Assembly (NCBI GenBank): GCA_018714185.1
Contig: DVNT01000007.1
Location: 1 to 64,000 of the forward strand
Direction of reading: 5' to 3'
Origin: Candidatus Aphodousia gallistercoris
GTDB lineage: Bacteria > Pseudomonadota > Gammaproteobacteria > Burkholderiales > Burkholderiaceae_F
Length of the DNA: 64,000 bases
Numbering within the stretch: position 1 is the stretch's first letter; each line of letters opens with the position of its first letter. Below, in pieces: positions 47,582 through 56,678 of this stretch. The notes below the pieces were generated by a model, which saw only the letters and a list, made by a program, of their open reading frames with translations, was not told the DNA's origin and did no database searches. The translations under genes were made by a program, and so were the position numbers.

Positions 47582-49630
47582 ATGTCAAAACACGAATCTT
47601 TAGACGTCCGTGTTGCGATCGATGAAGATAACCCCGCGTTGGTTCGCAATGAAGCGCTTTGCGTTAATTGCTCCATGTGCCGTCAGGTTTGCGAGGATTA
47701 CATCGGAGTGCACGGGCACTACCAGCTCGAAAAAACCGGCGACCGTGCCATTTGCGTGCATTGCGGCCAGTGCATCAATGTTTGCCCGACCGGTAGCCTG
47801 TTTGCCCGACCGGAATACCCGGATGTTCAAAAGGCAATCGACGATCCGCAAGCTATTGTTGTCTTTTCGACTTCACCGGCCGTGCGCGTTGCCTTGGCGG
47901 AAGCGTTCGGGGAAGAAGCCGGCGGCTTCAACGAAGGCAAGATGGTCGGCTTGTTGCGTGCTCTCGGAGCCGATTATGTTCTCGATACCAATTTCAGCGC
48001 TGACTTGACCATTATGGAAGAGGCCAGCGAGCTTGTTGAACGCTTGACCAAGCACACCGGCCCCTTGCCGCAATTTACGAGCTGCTGCCCGGCTTGGGTG
48101 AAATATGCCGAAACTTTCCACCCGGAAATGCTGGCCAATATTTCGACGGCCAAAAGCCCGATCGGCATGCAAGGCCCTACGGTAAAGACCTACTTTGCCA
48201 AACAGCAATCCTTGGACGCGAGAAAGATCGTTCATGTTGCCGTCACGCCCTGTACGGCGAAAAAATTTGAAATTCGCCGCGAAGAGCTTGCCGGCGCAGC
48301 CAAGTTTTACGGCATTGAAGGTATGCGCGATACCGACTATGTCATTACGACGACCGAACTCGCCCAGTGGGCCCAAGAAAAGGGCCTTGCCTTTGACAGC
48401 ATCCAAGATAGCTCCTTTGACCGTCTCATGGGTGAAGGCTCCGGCGCCGGCGTCATCTTCGGCAACACCGGCGGCGTGATGGAAGCGGCCTTGCGCACGG
48501 CCTACTACTTGGTCACCGGCCAAAGAGCACCCGAATCATTTTACGATCTTGAACCGGTTCGCGGTCTCACGGACACAAAGGAAGCAAGCGTTCAGATCGG
48601 CGATCTCACCTTAAAGGTCGCTGTTGTTTACGGTACGGCCAATGCCGGCCGCCTGATCGAACAGATCCAAAAGGGTGAAAAGCAATACCACTTCGTTGAG
48701 GTCATGACGTGCCCGGGCGGCTGCATCAGCGGCGGCGGCCAACCCAAGCTCAACTGGGGACAAGAAGACAGCACGCGCCAGTTGCGCATTGACGCGCTTT
48801 ACAAACGCGACAGCGCCATGAGCACTGAACACCGTACCAGCTACGAAAACGAAGAAATTAAAGCACTGTACAAAACCTTTTACGGAAAACCGCTTTCCGA
48901 ATTGGCGGAAAGCCTTTTACACACCCACTACTTGGACCGTAGCGGGGATTTAGGAGAAAAGAAGATGAAATATCGCTGCAAAGTTTGTGGCTACATCCAT
49001 GAATGCGAAGGCCCCTTGCCTGCCGACTACATTTGCCCGATCTGCAAAAAGGGCGCCGAATTCTTTGAACCGGTTGAAGAAGCCTCCGGCAAAGACGGCA
49101 AGTTGGCCGGCACGAAGACTGAAAAGAATTTGATGACCGCCTTCGCCGGTGAATCGCAAGCTCGCAACAAGTACACCTACTTTGCTGAAGTAGCCAAGCG
49201 CGAAGGATACGAACAAATCGCGGCTATCTTCTTGCAAACTGCTCGCAACGAGCAAGAACACGCCCGCTTGTGGTGTGATGCCCTCGGCTGGATCGGTGAT
49301 ACGGCGGCCAACTTGGGCGCTGCCGCTGACGGCGAAAACTATGAATGGACCGACATGTACGACGGCTTTGCCAAGGACGCTGATGCCGAAGGCTTCACGG
49401 AATTGGCTGCCAAGTTCCGCGCCGTGGCCGCCATTGAAAAGGCTCACGAAGAACGCTATCGCAAGCTTTTGAACAATGTTCAAATGAAGCAAGTGTTCGA
49501 AAAAGCCGGCCAAGCCATGTGGGAATGCCGCATCTGCGGTCACTTGGTCATGGGCGTTAAGGCTCCGGAAGTGTGCCCGGTTTGCGGCTACGCTCAGAGC
49601 TACTTTGAAGTGCGTGCTGAAAACTACTAA
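47582..49630 (+). CDS. [FeFe]-hydrogenase fused to rubredoxin-rubrerythrin-rubredoxin
   Basis: A 682-residue composite enzyme. Residues 20-75 hold two ferredoxin clusters (C27/30/33/37 and C58/61/64/68). The H-cluster domain (~90-450) has L1 TSCCPAW (166-172, proton-relay Cys169), L2 TPCTAKKFE (222-230, Thr for the usual Met) and L3 [16 protein letters not shown] (373-388). These resemble group B, M2-type hydrogenases. Residues 463-490 are a rubredoxin (CKVC..CPIC), ~515-635 a rubrerythrin four-helix diiron domain (E524, E536, E557xxH560, E619xxH622), and 649-668 a second rubredoxin (CRIC..CPVC). Electrons from H2 or ferredoxin could directly reduce peroxide. Maturases HydEFG are not in the window. 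The ATG at 47582 follows GGAGAG. Confidence 0.93.
   Translation: MSKHESLDVRVAIDEDNPALVRNEALCVNCSMCRQVCEDYIGVHGHYQLEKTGDRAICVHCGQCINVCPTGSLFARPEYPDVQKAIDDPQAIVVFSTSPAVRVALAEAFGEEAGGFNEGKMVGLLRALGADYVLDTNFSADLTIMEEASELVERLTKHTGPLPQFTSCCPAWVKYAETFHPEMLANISTAKSPIGMQGPTVKTYFAKQQSLDARKIVHVAVTPCTAKKFEIRREELAGAAKFYGIEGMRDTDYVITTTELAQWAQEKGLAFDSIQDSSFDRLMGEGSGAGVIFGNTGGVMEAALRTAYYLVTGQRAPESFYDLEPVRGLTDTKEASVQIGDLTLKVAVVYGTANAGRLIEQIQKGEKQYHFVEVMTCPGGCISGGGQPKLNWGQEDSTRQLRIDALYKRDSAMSTEHRTSYENEEIKALYKTFYGKPLSELAESLLHTHYLDRSGDLGEKKMKYRCKVCGYIHECEGPLPADYICPICKKGAEFFEPVEEASGKDGKLAGTKTEKNLMTAFAGESQARNKYTYFAEVAKREGYEQIAAIFLQTARNEQEHARLWCDALGWIGDTAANLGAAADGENYEWTDMYDGFAKDADAEGFTELAAKFRAVAAIEKAHEERYRKLLNNVQMKQVFEKAGQAMWECRICGHLVMGVKAPEVCPVCGYAQSYFEVRAENY
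48952..48967 (+). promoter_or_regulatory. Internal ribosome-binding site at the rubrerythrin junction
   Basis: AGGAG (48952-48956) lies 8 nt before an in-frame ATG at 48965 (Met462), exactly where the hydrogenase domain ends ([15 protein letters not shown]) and the rubredoxin begins ([10 protein letters not shown]). Initiation here would make a free 221-residue rubredoxin-rubrerythrin-rubredoxin protein in addition to the fusion. Confidence 0.65.
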
Positions 49631-49658
49631 TTCGGCATTAAACGCCTAACCATCAAGG

Positions 49659-49698
49659 AAACGGGAGAGTTCATAACGACGCTCCCGTTTTCTTTTTG
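49659..49698 (+). terminator. Terminator of the hydrogenase-rubrerythrin gene
   Basis: AAACGGGAG (49659-49667) pairs with CTCCCGTTT (49682-49690), followed by TCTTTTT. Confidence 0.88.
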
Positions 49699-49744
49699 CC
49701 GCCTTTGAAGCACAAGCGGGCTTACGTTCGCCCGATCTCTTGCA

Positions 49745-50212
49745 CTAGCGATCCCGGTTCTGCTTTAGCAAATCACGGATTTCCCTTAACAGAATAACCT
49801 CTTCGGGGGTGGGAGCGGCTTTCTTTTCGGCTTGTGCCTTTTTAAAGATCGCACTGTCGGCGGCCAATCGCACTCGATTGACAAGCCGAACGAGGCAAAA
49901 GACGACAAAAGCCATCAAAAGGAAGTGAAAGACAGCCGTAATAAAAGCACCGTATCCGATCACGGCCGCGCCGGCTTTCGTTAGGGCGTCGTAAGTCATC
50001 GGCCCGGCATATCCCTCGGGCAGGGATAAAACAAAAAAGAAATTGGAAAAGTCTTGTGATCCGACAACAACCCCCAAAATGGGATTGATCACATCTTTTA
50101 CCAATGACGTGACGATGGAAGTAAAGGCAGCGCCGACGATTACGCCCACCGCCATGTCGATCACGTTGCCGCGACTGATAAATGTTTGGAAATCGGAAAG
50201 AAATTTTTTCAT
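49745..50212 (-). CDS. mscL: Large-conductance mechanosensitive channel
   Basis: A 155-residue MscL, the osmotic emergency valve of the inner membrane. The N-terminal amphipathic helix (MKKFLSDFQTFISRGNVIDM), TM1 with the pore Gly/Ala pattern (AVGVIVGAAFTSIVTSLVKD), TM2 (AVFHFLLMAFVVFCLVRLVN) and the C-terminal bundle (EEVILLREIRDLL) are all present. The ATG at 50212 is certain from the conserved start; the upstream in-frame extension is non-conserved and basic. Confidence 0.96.
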   Translation of the reverse strand: MKKFLSDFQTFISRGNVIDMAVGVIVGAAFTSIVTSLVKDVINPILGVVVGSQDFSNFFFVLSLPEGYAGPMTYDALTKAGAAVIGYGAFITAVFHFLLMAFVVFCLVRLVNRVRLAADSAIFKKAQAEKKAAPTPEEVILLREIRDLLKQNRDR

Positions 50213-50446
50213 ATTTTTTCGCCGCCGCTTTCCGGCTTTGTTGCCGGCCAGCGGGCGCCGCCTCCTTGTACGGGCAATTGCATAAAAGCAACCGCCAAAC
50301 CTCAAAGCATGCCGCCGCCCGAGCCGACCTTCTGGCTTCCTTCGGCGGCACTTCCTTGGAAAAGGACGATGGGCTCGATCCTTCTCAATTTTTGCCATTA
50401 TACGTGCCGGCCGCATAAAAACCGATCCGCCTCAAGGCTTAATAAT

Positions 50447-50474
50447 TTGTTTTTCTGCTACTTTTCATTAGAAT
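50447..50474 (+). promoter_or_regulatory. Promoter of tRNA-Gly
   Basis: TTGTTT (50447-50452) and TAGAAT (50469-50474) are 16 nt apart, ending 16 nt before the tRNA. Bases 50213-50446 hold nothing else that I can support. Confidence 0.6.
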
Positions 50475-50490
50475 AGACACCCTACTTCAT

Positions 50491-50564
50491 GCGGATGTAG
50501 CTCAATGGTAGAGCAGAGGCTTCCCAAGCCTATGACGAGGGTTCGATTCCCTTCATCCGCTCCA
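50491..50564 (+). tRNA. tRNA-Gly (CCC)
   Basis: A 74-nt cloverleaf beginning GCGGATG and ending CATCCGC-TCCA, with anticodon loop TTCCCAA (CCC). It is followed 39 nt later by trmB. Confidence 0.95.
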
Positions 50565-50603
50565 TCTCAACCATTCGAATGCGGACTCTGGGTCCGTTTT
50601 TTT

Positions 50604-51326
50604 ATGACCGAAAAGAAAGTACTGTCCCCTGAAGAAATCGAAATTCTGAAAAAGAAGCATATCCGCAGTTTTACGCTTCGCCGAGGCCATATCAGCCAAG
50701 CCCAAAAGCGCGCTCTTGACGAGCTCCTGCCCCGTTATGCCGTCCAGTACAACACTGAACTTTTTGATCGCAAAGCCGCCTTCGGCCGCGAAGCGCCCTT
50801 CGTTTTAGAAATCGGCTGCGGCATGGGCGAAACGACGGCAAGCATTGCCGAGCAGCACCCCGAAGTGGATTTCTTAGGCTGTGAAGTCTTTTCTGCCGGC
50901 GTCGGCGCCTTAGCTAAGCGGCTCGATGAAATGCACCTTGACAACGTCCGCATTATCCAGCACGATGCTGTTGAAGTGGTCAAGGATATGATTGCCCCGG
51001 ACAGCTTGGACGGCGTACATATCTTTTTCCCGGATCCGTGGCGCAAGGCCAGGCACCATAAACGCCGCTTGGTCGCTCAACCGTTCATTCATGAATTAGC
51101 TGCCCGTATCCGCCCGGGCGGCTATATCCACTGCGCAACCGACTGGGAAAATTACGCCGAACAGATGCTTGAAGTACTAAGCGGCGAACCGCTTTTGAAA
51201 AACCTGCACGACGGCTTTTCCCCTGTGATGGCCAACCCTATTACAGAACGCCCCATGACAAAGTTCCATGCCAGAGGCGAGCGACTCGGGCACGGAGTCT
51301 GGGATTTAATTTTTATCCGACTCTGA
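50604..51326 (+). CDS. trmB: tRNA (guanine-N7-)-methyltransferase
   Basis: A 240-residue SAM-dependent enzyme forming m7G46 in tRNA. The SAM loop is [17 protein letters not shown] and the family signature is [17 protein letters not shown]. The ATG at 50604 is used; the longer frame would run through the tRNA-Gly gene, so upstream starts are excluded. Confidence 0.95.
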   Translation: MTEKKVLSPEEIEILKKKHIRSFTLRRGHISQAQKRALDELLPRYAVQYNTELFDRKAAFGREAPFVLEIGCGMGETTASIAEQHPEVDFLGCEVFSAGVGALAKRLDEMHLDNVRIIQHDAVEVVKDMIAPDSLDGVHIFFPDPWRKARHHKRRLVAQPFIHELAARIRPGGYIHCATDWENYAEQMLEVLSGEPLLKNLHDGFSPVMANPITERPMTKFHARGERLGHGVWDLIFIRL

Positions 51327-51338
51327 TAAGAGCTGCCT

Positions 51339-52193
51339 ATGATTGACCTCCTCTATCAAATTAAAGCGTTCATTCTCGGTATTGTTGAAGGATTGACCGA
51401 ATTTTTGCCGATCTCTTCAACCGGGCACCTCATCATCGCCGGAGACCTACTGAATTTCTCCGGTCCGGAGGTCAACACATTCAGCATCGCTATTCAAGCC
51501 GGCGCCATCTGTGCCGTATGCTGGTTTTACCGCGAAAGGCTTTATCGGATCCTGACCGGTTTTACAACGGAGAAACAGCAACGACAGTTGGTTATCAATC
51601 TTTTCGTGGCGTTTTTGCCGGCGGCTGTGCTGGGCGTCATTTTTGCCGATTTGATCGAGGAGCTGCTCTTTAATCCGGTCACTGTCGCAGCAGCCTTGGT
51701 CATCGGCGGCTTCATCATCTTTTGGGTTGAAAACTGGCAAGCCAAGCAAAGCACTGCCTGCCGCACTTCCACCATGGACGACATGACGGCTAAAACCGCC
51801 TTTTTAGTGGGCTGCATGCAGTGCATTGCCATGATTCCGGGCACCAGCCGTTCGGGGGCAACCATCATTGGCGGCTTAGTTTTAGGGCTGTCTCGCAAAG
51901 CCGCTACCGAATTTTCATTTTTCTTAGCGATTCCGACCATTTTCGGGGCAACCGTTTATTCGCTCAGCAAAGTGTTCCTGCGCATTTCGCAAGAACAAAC
52001 GTTTGTTTGGACAACCAATATGACAGTCGGCTTTGCAGTCGGTTTTATCGTCTCTTTCGTGAGCGCCTTGATTGTTGTGAAATGGTTGCTGCGCTACGTG
52101 GCGAGCAACGACTTTAAGCCTTTCGGCTGGTATCGCATTGTCTTTGGATTCGTTATCCTTGTGACGCATTACACCGGCTTGGTACAGTGGTGA
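51339..52193 (+). CDS. uppP: Undecaprenyl-diphosphatase
   Basis: A 284-residue polytopic membrane phosphatase (BacA/UppP) that recycles the lipid carrier for peptidoglycan and gives some bacitracin resistance. Active-site motifs are EGLTEFLPISSTGH near the start and PGTSRSGATI in the middle; about eight hydrophobic helices. It starts 12 nt after trmB. Confidence 0.95.
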   Translation: MIDLLYQIKAFILGIVEGLTEFLPISSTGHLIIAGDLLNFSGPEVNTFSIAIQAGAICAVCWFYRERLYRILTGFTTEKQQRQLVINLFVAFLPAAVLGVIFADLIEELLFNPVTVAAALVIGGFIIFWVENWQAKQSTACRTSTMDDMTAKTAFLVGCMQCIAMIPGTSRSGATIIGGLVLGLSRKAATEFSFFLAIPTIFGATVYSLSKVFLRISQEQTFVWTTNMTVGFAVGFIVSFVSALIVVKWLLRYVASNDFKPFGWYRIVFGFVILVTHYTGLVQW

Positions 52194-52257
52194 TAAGTAT
52201 TCTATTTCCGATTGTTTCGCCCCAAAGTACGCTCTTGCACAACGTGATAAAATAGGC

Positions 52258-52440
52258 TTGTTCCTGGTAAGCGATAAGTTGCTTTAAGATTCCTTGTTCC
52301 AATGCTTATGCACTTAGGTTGCTGGACTTGGGGCCGGTGGTGGGAGGCACGTGATGCTTCCCCGAAGCCCGCTTCAGAGGCGACCACCCTTGAATCTTCG
52401 GACTCAGGATGCAAGGCAACACTTACTGGGAACTTTTTTT
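52258..52440 (+). ncRNA. ssrS: 6S RNA
   Basis: A 174-nt core (52260-52433) closed by a 12-bp stem: GTTCCTGGTAAG (52260-52271) with CTTACTGGGAAC (52422-52433). Further inward, GTTGC pairs with GCAAC, then GGTGGT with ACCACC, and a local hairpin GGAGGCA/TGCTTCC. Seven T residues follow (52434-52440) and a TAAAAT -10 element lies at 52248-52253. The long rod with internal bulges, the size, and the position directly before an EVE-domain gene all match betaproteobacterial 6S RNA, which binds sigma-70 RNA polymerase. The assignment rests on structure and context, not on a database match. Confidence 0.78.
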
Positions 52441-52462
52441 ATCCCTCTGCACCCAAAACATC

Positions 52463-52930
52463 ATGACAAAACACTTTTGGCTCATGAAATCAGAACCGAC
52501 GGAGTGTTCCGTGCAGAGTGTTCTGAAGATGCCGCAACAGACAGTCCCCTGGTTCGGAATTCGCAATTATCAAGCGAGAAATTTCATGCGTGACGTCATG
52601 AAGCCGGGAGATGCGGTCCTTTTTTATCATTCATCCTGCCCGCATCCCGGGATTGCCGGCTTGGCAACCGTGGTCTCCGAGGCCAAACCCGATGCCACGC
52701 AATTTGATCCTACCGATCCTTATTACGATCCGAAATCGACACCGGAAAATCCTCGTTGGGTTTGCGTAGACGTCCGTGTTGACCGGGAAATCCCGCTTAT
52801 TGCGCTCTCGGAGCTGCGTGCCCACCCGGAATTGTCTCAAATGCGGATTTTGCAAAAAGGTAACCGCCTTTCAATTACCGAAGTAAGCGAAAGCGAATAC
52901 CGCTTCATACTGGAAAATTTGATCCGCTAA
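52463..52930 (+). CDS. EVE-domain protein
   Basis: A 155-residue PUA-like EVE-domain protein. The signature blocks are FWLMKSEPTECSV, TVPWFGIRNYQARNFMRD, MKPGDAVLFYHSSCPHPGIAG and the C-terminal LQKGNRLSITEVSESEYRFI. EVE/YTH-like folds bind modified bases in RNA or DNA. The ATG at 52463 is used because earlier in-frame codons lie inside 6S RNA. It starts about 22 nt after the 6S RNA 3' end and may be read from its transcript. Confidence 0.93.
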   Translation: MTKHFWLMKSEPTECSVQSVLKMPQQTVPWFGIRNYQARNFMRDVMKPGDAVLFYHSSCPHPGIAGLATVVSEAKPDATQFDPTDPYYDPKSTPENPRWVCVDVRVDREIPLIALSELRAHPELSQMRILQKGNRLSITEVSESEYRFILENLIR

Positions 52931-52960
52931 AGTTGCCAATCCAATTTTTTCTAAAAAATA

Positions 52961-52989
52961 TTGCATTTCAGAAAAAAGTTCGGCATAAT
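52961..52989 (+). promoter_or_regulatory. Promoter of tRNA-Thr
   Basis: TTGCAT (52961-52966) and CATAAT (52984-52989) are 17 nt apart, 36 nt before the tRNA. Confidence 0.6.
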
Positions 52990-53025
52990 TCTGCTTCTCG
53001 CAAATCGCGAGACAAAAAATGGGAA

Positions 53026-53101
53026 GCCGGTTTAGCTCAGTTGGTAGAGCAGCGCATTCGTAATGCGAAGGTCGGGAGTTCAAGTCTTCTAACCGGCACC
53101 A
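53026..53101 (+). tRNA. tRNA-Thr (CGT)
   Basis: A 76-nt cloverleaf from GCCGGTT to AACCGGC-ACCA, with anticodon loop TTCGTAA (CGT). A long open frame that runs through it is not a gene. Confidence 0.96.
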
Positions 53102-53220
53102 TCTCTTCGAACACGTCCTTTGAGGCGTGTTTTTTATTTCTCCTTATAGTTTCCCCTGCCCTGCAAGACGAAATAACCTTTCTGTGTTACCCTTCGTTTT
53201 TTGCGTTAGCAATTTTTAAC

Positions 53221-53492
53221 AGATGCCGCGAAATCCCCTATGCGAAAGCGTGGGGATGGATAGCAGCTATTATTGCTATTGCAAGACTTTCCGAATCCTT
53301 GCAATCTTTCTTTTTTCGGAAAAACAAACTCGGGAATGAGCCGCTCAGAGAGTGGCTCGGACTCGATGGGGGCGTCTTAGTGGACACGCCCGCTGTTGTA
53401 CGGCATCGGCATGCACGTGCAGATGCCCGACAACGGCTAGAAATGGGGGTACGCTCCCATGAAACCGCGTTCGACAGAGCGCGGTAGTTCAT
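53221..53492 (+). mobile_element. Miniature IS605 derivative 1, keeps tnpB 3' end
   Basis: 272 bp related to the element at 41814-43470. The left end CCGCGAAATCCCC..GGGGATGGATAGC and the right end ACCGCG..CGCGGTAGTTCAT match. Inside, an open stretch encodes LDGGVLVDTPAVVRHRHARA.., the C-terminus of TnpB (intact copy reads LDGGVLVDTPAVVRNLHASA). TTTAAC precedes the left end. It lies between tRNA-Thr and metN. It has no transposase of its own but retains the region from which TnpB guide RNAs arise. Confidence 0.85.
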
Positions 53493-53537
53493 GTCGAGAC
53501 TTTATGGCTATAGGCCTTAAAACAACGCAGGACCAGT

Positions 53538-54587
53538 ATGATTGATCTCAGCCACATTTCTCAACGTTTTACCTCGCCCGACGGCAAATCGGTAGATGCA
53601 GTCAAGGATGTTTCCCTGCATGTCAATGAGGGCGAAATTTTCGGCATCATTGGACGTTCCGGTGCCGGCAAATCGACTTTGGTTCGAACCATTAATTTCT
53701 TAACCCAGCCAACTGAAGGCACCGTGACGGTGAACGGACAGTGCCTGAATAATCTCTCGGCGGAAGATCTCAGAACCATGCGTACCAAAATCGGCATGAT
53801 CTTCCAGCAATTTAATTTGCTCAGCTCCCGAACGGTTTTCGATAACATTGCCTTTCCGTTAGAGCTGCATCATGTCGCGCCGGCTGAAATTGAAAAAAAA
53901 GTTAACCGTCTGATCGAGCTCGTCGGTTTGACCGAGCACAAGAACAAGTACCCTCGGCAACTCTCGGGCGGGCAAAAGCAGCGTGTCGGCATTGCCCGAG
54001 CTTTAGCCAATGATCCCATTGTGCTGCTTTCCGATGAAGCGACCAGTGCCCTGGATCCTGAAACTACCCGATCGACGCTGGAACTTTTGCAGCGCATTAA
54101 TCAACAGTTGGGCGTTACGATCGTGCTGATTACCCACGAAATGGAGGTCGTCAAGCAAATTTGCGACCGCGTTGTCGTCATGGATAAGGGCGAAGTCGTG
54201 GAAAGCGGCACCGTCTTGGAAGTCTTTCGCCACCCGAAGCATCCGACAACCCGAGCCATGCTCGCTGACGTTGTCATGCACGACATGCCCGAGAGAATTT
54301 ATGCGACGGTACGCGAGCGCATAGCCCAAGCCCAAGCAAGGGGGCACATGGCCAAACTGCTTCACTTAACGTTCGTGGGATCGGAAGTCACCTTGCCCGT
54401 GCTTTCAATCATGACCCGCCGCTTTTGCATCGATTTCAATATCCTTCAGGGACAGGTGGAGGAGTTGAAAGGGACAAGTTTCGGCATGTTAACGATTCTT
54501 GCCGAAAGCCCTGATGAAGAAAACTATATGGCTGCCACGCAATTTCTCAGTGAAAACCAGGTCGATATTGAGGAGGTTCCGCTATGA
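53538..54587 (+). CDS. metN: Methionine ABC transporter ATPase
   Basis: A 349-residue ABC ATPase of the MetN family. Walker A is GRSGAGKST, the signature LSGGQKQR and Walker B VLLSDEATSALDP. A C-terminal NIL domain (~270-349) binds methionine for trans-inhibition, distinguishing MetN from other importers. It overlaps metI by 4 nt (ATGA). No metQ follows, so the binding protein must be encoded elsewhere. The 50-bp gap upstream abuts the miniature element. Confidence 0.93.
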   Translation: MIDLSHISQRFTSPDGKSVDAVKDVSLHVNEGEIFGIIGRSGAGKSTLVRTINFLTQPTEGTVTVNGQCLNNLSAEDLRTMRTKIGMIFQQFNLLSSRTVFDNIAFPLELHHVAPAEIEKKVNRLIELVGLTEHKNKYPRQLSGGQKQRVGIARALANDPIVLLSDEATSALDPETTRSTLELLQRINQQLGVTIVLITHEMEVVKQICDRVVVMDKGEVVESGTVLEVFRHPKHPTTRAMLADVVMHDMPERIYATVRERIAQAQARGHMAKLLHLTFVGSEVTLPVLSIMTRRFCIDFNILQGQVEELKGTSFGMLTILAESPDEENYMAATQFLSENQVDIEEVPL

Positions 54588-55237
54588 CCCCGGAAATGAT
54601 TTCCCTTTTGGGCGAAGGCTTTGTCGAAACGGTCATCATGGTGGTCGGCAGCGGCATCATCGGTAGTATTTTAGGGATACCGCTCGGCGTCCTTTTGCAC
54701 GTTACGGATAAGGGCGGGCTGATGCCGAAATTGGCCACCAATGCCGTTGTGGGCGTCATTGTTAATGCCGTGCGCTCGACCCCGTTTATCATTTTGCTTG
54801 TTGCCATTTATCCGCTGACGCGCTTGATCGTCGGCACCACGATCGGTACGGCAGCGACCTTAGTACCCCTGGTGATTTCCGTTGCGCCTTTTATCGCCCG
54901 CTTGGTTGAAACGAGCCTGCGCGAAGTCGACCGCGGCCTCATCGAAGCCGCCCAGTCCATGGGAGCAACCAATATGCAGATCATCACCAAGGTACTGATC
55001 CCCGAAGCGATGCCCGGTATTGTCGCCGGCGTCACAATCGCCATCGTTACGCTTGTCGGATACTCCGCTATGGCAGGAGCCATCGGCGGAGGCGGTTTGG
55101 GAGATATCGGCATTCGCTACGGCCACAACCGCTACATGCCTGAGGTCATGTGGACCGTGGTATTGATTCTGGTCGTTTTCGTACAGGTGATTCAAAGTTT
55201 TGGCGACTGGTGCGTCAGAAAAGTGTCAAAACGATAA
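54584..55237 (+). CDS. metI: Methionine ABC transporter permease
   Basis: A 217-residue inner-membrane permease with five or so helices and the cytoplasmic coupling loop (EAAQSMGATNMQIITKVLIP). It forms the MetNI importer core with the overlapping upstream gene. Family features such as VNAVRSTPFIILL and GGGLGDIGIRYG are present. Confidence 0.93.
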   Translation: MTPEMISLLGEGFVETVIMVVGSGIIGSILGIPLGVLLHVTDKGGLMPKLATNAVVGVIVNAVRSTPFIILLVAIYPLTRLIVGTTIGTAATLVPLVISVAPFIARLVETSLREVDRGLIEAAQSMGATNMQIITKVLIPEAMPGIVAGVTIAIVTLVGYSAMAGAIGGGGLGDIGIRYGHNRYMPEVMWTVVLILVVFVQVIQSFGDWCVRKVSKR

Positions 55238-55262
55238 ACAGACAAAAATTGATCGCCTACGG

Positions 55263-55298
55263 GGCGAAGGTCGGCTGAAGCGGACCTTCGCCTTTTTT
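55263..55298. terminator. metNI terminator
   Basis: GGCGAAGGTC (55263-55272) pairs with GACCTTCGCC (55283-55292), followed by six T residues. It stops just short of the convergent gene's 3' end. Confidence 0.9.
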
Positions 55299-55301
55299 AT
55301 C

Positions 55302-55850
55302 CTATTGGGGCTTTTTCTCGGAAGCAGCTTCTGCCGCCGGCTTTTCAGAGGCCGGCAGGGGCTCTTTTTCGAGCAAGTTCGTCAAATGATCCTCCACCTC
55401 GCCAACGCTGGCAGACAAAGAATTGATCGTCTCTTGCGTGCTGTCATCGAGAGCCTTTTCTAGCGTACCGATTTTGGCAATGAGTGCCGAGTGCCGGGCT
55501 GCCGATTGGTTTTGCAGATCCAGAAGCTGCTTTTGCATCTCGGACTTTAATTCCGTAAAGCGCGAACGTTCCGCTTTTTGCGCCAAGTCACGAGCTTCCT
55601 GCAGTTGCTTATTCACGCGGCGCAACTCCATTGACAGGGCCGCCTGCTGCACAAAACCGTAGACCAGACAAATTAAAATCATCAGTCCGGGGCCAAGCAG
55701 CAAAATCAGTCCCAAAGGTGCCTGAATCTGCGTATACAGCAAATTCACGCTCACATCGGCCATCACCCCTTCCCAATTAACGACGAGAAAGATCGAGCAA
55801 AGCACGAAAAGTAAAAGCACAAAAACCGAACGCAAATGCATTTCAAACAT
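55302..55850 (-). CDS. LapA-domain-like membrane protein with coiled coil
   Basis: 182 residues. Two membrane helices (SVFVLLLFVLCSIFLVVNW and PLGLILLLGPGLMILICLVY, residues ~7-66) resemble the DUF1049/LapA_dom fold. A long heptad-rich helix follows (~75-165, RRVNKQLQEARDLAQKAERS), then a Pro/Ala/Glu/Lys tail. LapA-type proteins take part in envelope or LPS assembly control, but here only the topology supports the match. The gene stands alone, converging with metI. Confidence 0.65.
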   Translation of the reverse strand: MFEMHLRSVFVLLLFVLCSIFLVVNWEGVMADVSVNLLYTQIQAPLGLILLLGPGLMILICLVYGFVQQAALSMELRRVNKQLQEARDLAQKAERSRFTELKSEMQKQLLDLQNQSAARHSALIAKIGTLEKALDDSTQETINSLSASVGEVEDHLTNLLEKEPLPASEKPAAEAASEKKPQ

Positions 55851-55988
55851 CCTTGCAGAGCAATTTTCCTAGCAACACTCTAACAGACATTGGCGACGAT
55901 GGTGAAGCTCGGACAAGAGAATTTACCTTTTGTCCGAATCTCGGCTAAGATGAAGTCCCAGTGAGTCAGACTGTCTTAAGGAGTTTTT

Positions 55989-56639
55989 ATGCGCCAAGAT
56001 CCCCGCTTTCCCCATCTTCATATCGTTGACCACCCGCTCGTGCAACACAAGCTCAGTTTCATGAGAGATAAGAATACGACCACGCGAGATTTCCGCGATC
56101 TGCTGCGCGAAATTGCCCTCTTAATGGGCTATGAAATCACGCGCGATCTTGAACTGACGTATCGAGAAATTGAAACGCCTTTGTGCAAGTACAGTGCCCC
56201 GTTCCTTGCCAACAAAAAACCGGTGGTGGTGCCCGTGCTCAGAGCCGGCCTCGGCATGGCCGACGGCTTACTTGAATTGATGCCCTCGGCCCGGGTCGGC
56301 CATATCGGCATGTACCGCGATGAAAATAAGCGCCCGGTGGAATACTTGGTGAAATTGCCCCCGCATTTGCAGGACCGCCGTTTCTTTGTCGTCGACCCGA
56401 TGTTGGCGACGGGCTATTCGGCCGCCCACGCCGTTGACGTTTTGAAAAAGCGCGGCGTCAAAGCCGAACAGATTGCTTTTATGGCTTTGGTGTGCGCTCC
56501 GGAAGGCGTTCAAACGTTCCAAGAGTTGCATCCGGACATTGAAGTGTATACCGCCAGCCTCGATGACCACCTCAATGAAGCAGCCTACATTGTGCCCGGA
56601 CTGGGCGACGCCGGCGATCGAATTTTCGGAACAAAATAG
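55989..56639 (+). CDS. upp: Uracil phosphoribosyltransferase
   Basis: A 216-residue salvage enzyme making UMP from uracil and PRPP. The PRPP loop is [19 protein letters not shown], the catalytic strand [19 protein letters not shown], and the uracil-binding end is [17 protein letters not shown]. Stand-alone gene with AAGGAG before the ATG. Confidence 0.96.
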   Translation: MRQDPRFPHLHIVDHPLVQHKLSFMRDKNTTTRDFRDLLREIALLMGYEITRDLELTYREIETPLCKYSAPFLANKKPVVVPVLRAGLGMADGLLELMPSARVGHIGMYRDENKRPVEYLVKLPPHLQDRRFFVVDPMLATGYSAAHAVDVLKKRGVKAEQIAFMALVCAPEGVQTFQELHPDIEVYTASLDDHLNEAAYIVPGLGDAGDRIFGTK

Positions 56640-56678
56640 CCGATTATTCTCAAAAAAATTCTGAAACCATAAAAATTG

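Noticed and set aside
52200..52440. RNase P RNA, tmRNA or SRP RNA
   Set aside because: None of their hallmark sequences are present; the closed rod structure and EVE context fit 6S RNA better.
52933..53487. 184-codon open frame spanning tRNA-Thr
   Set aside because: It runs through a tRNA gene; only its last ~50 codons are meaningful, as a tnpB 3' remnant in the miniature element.
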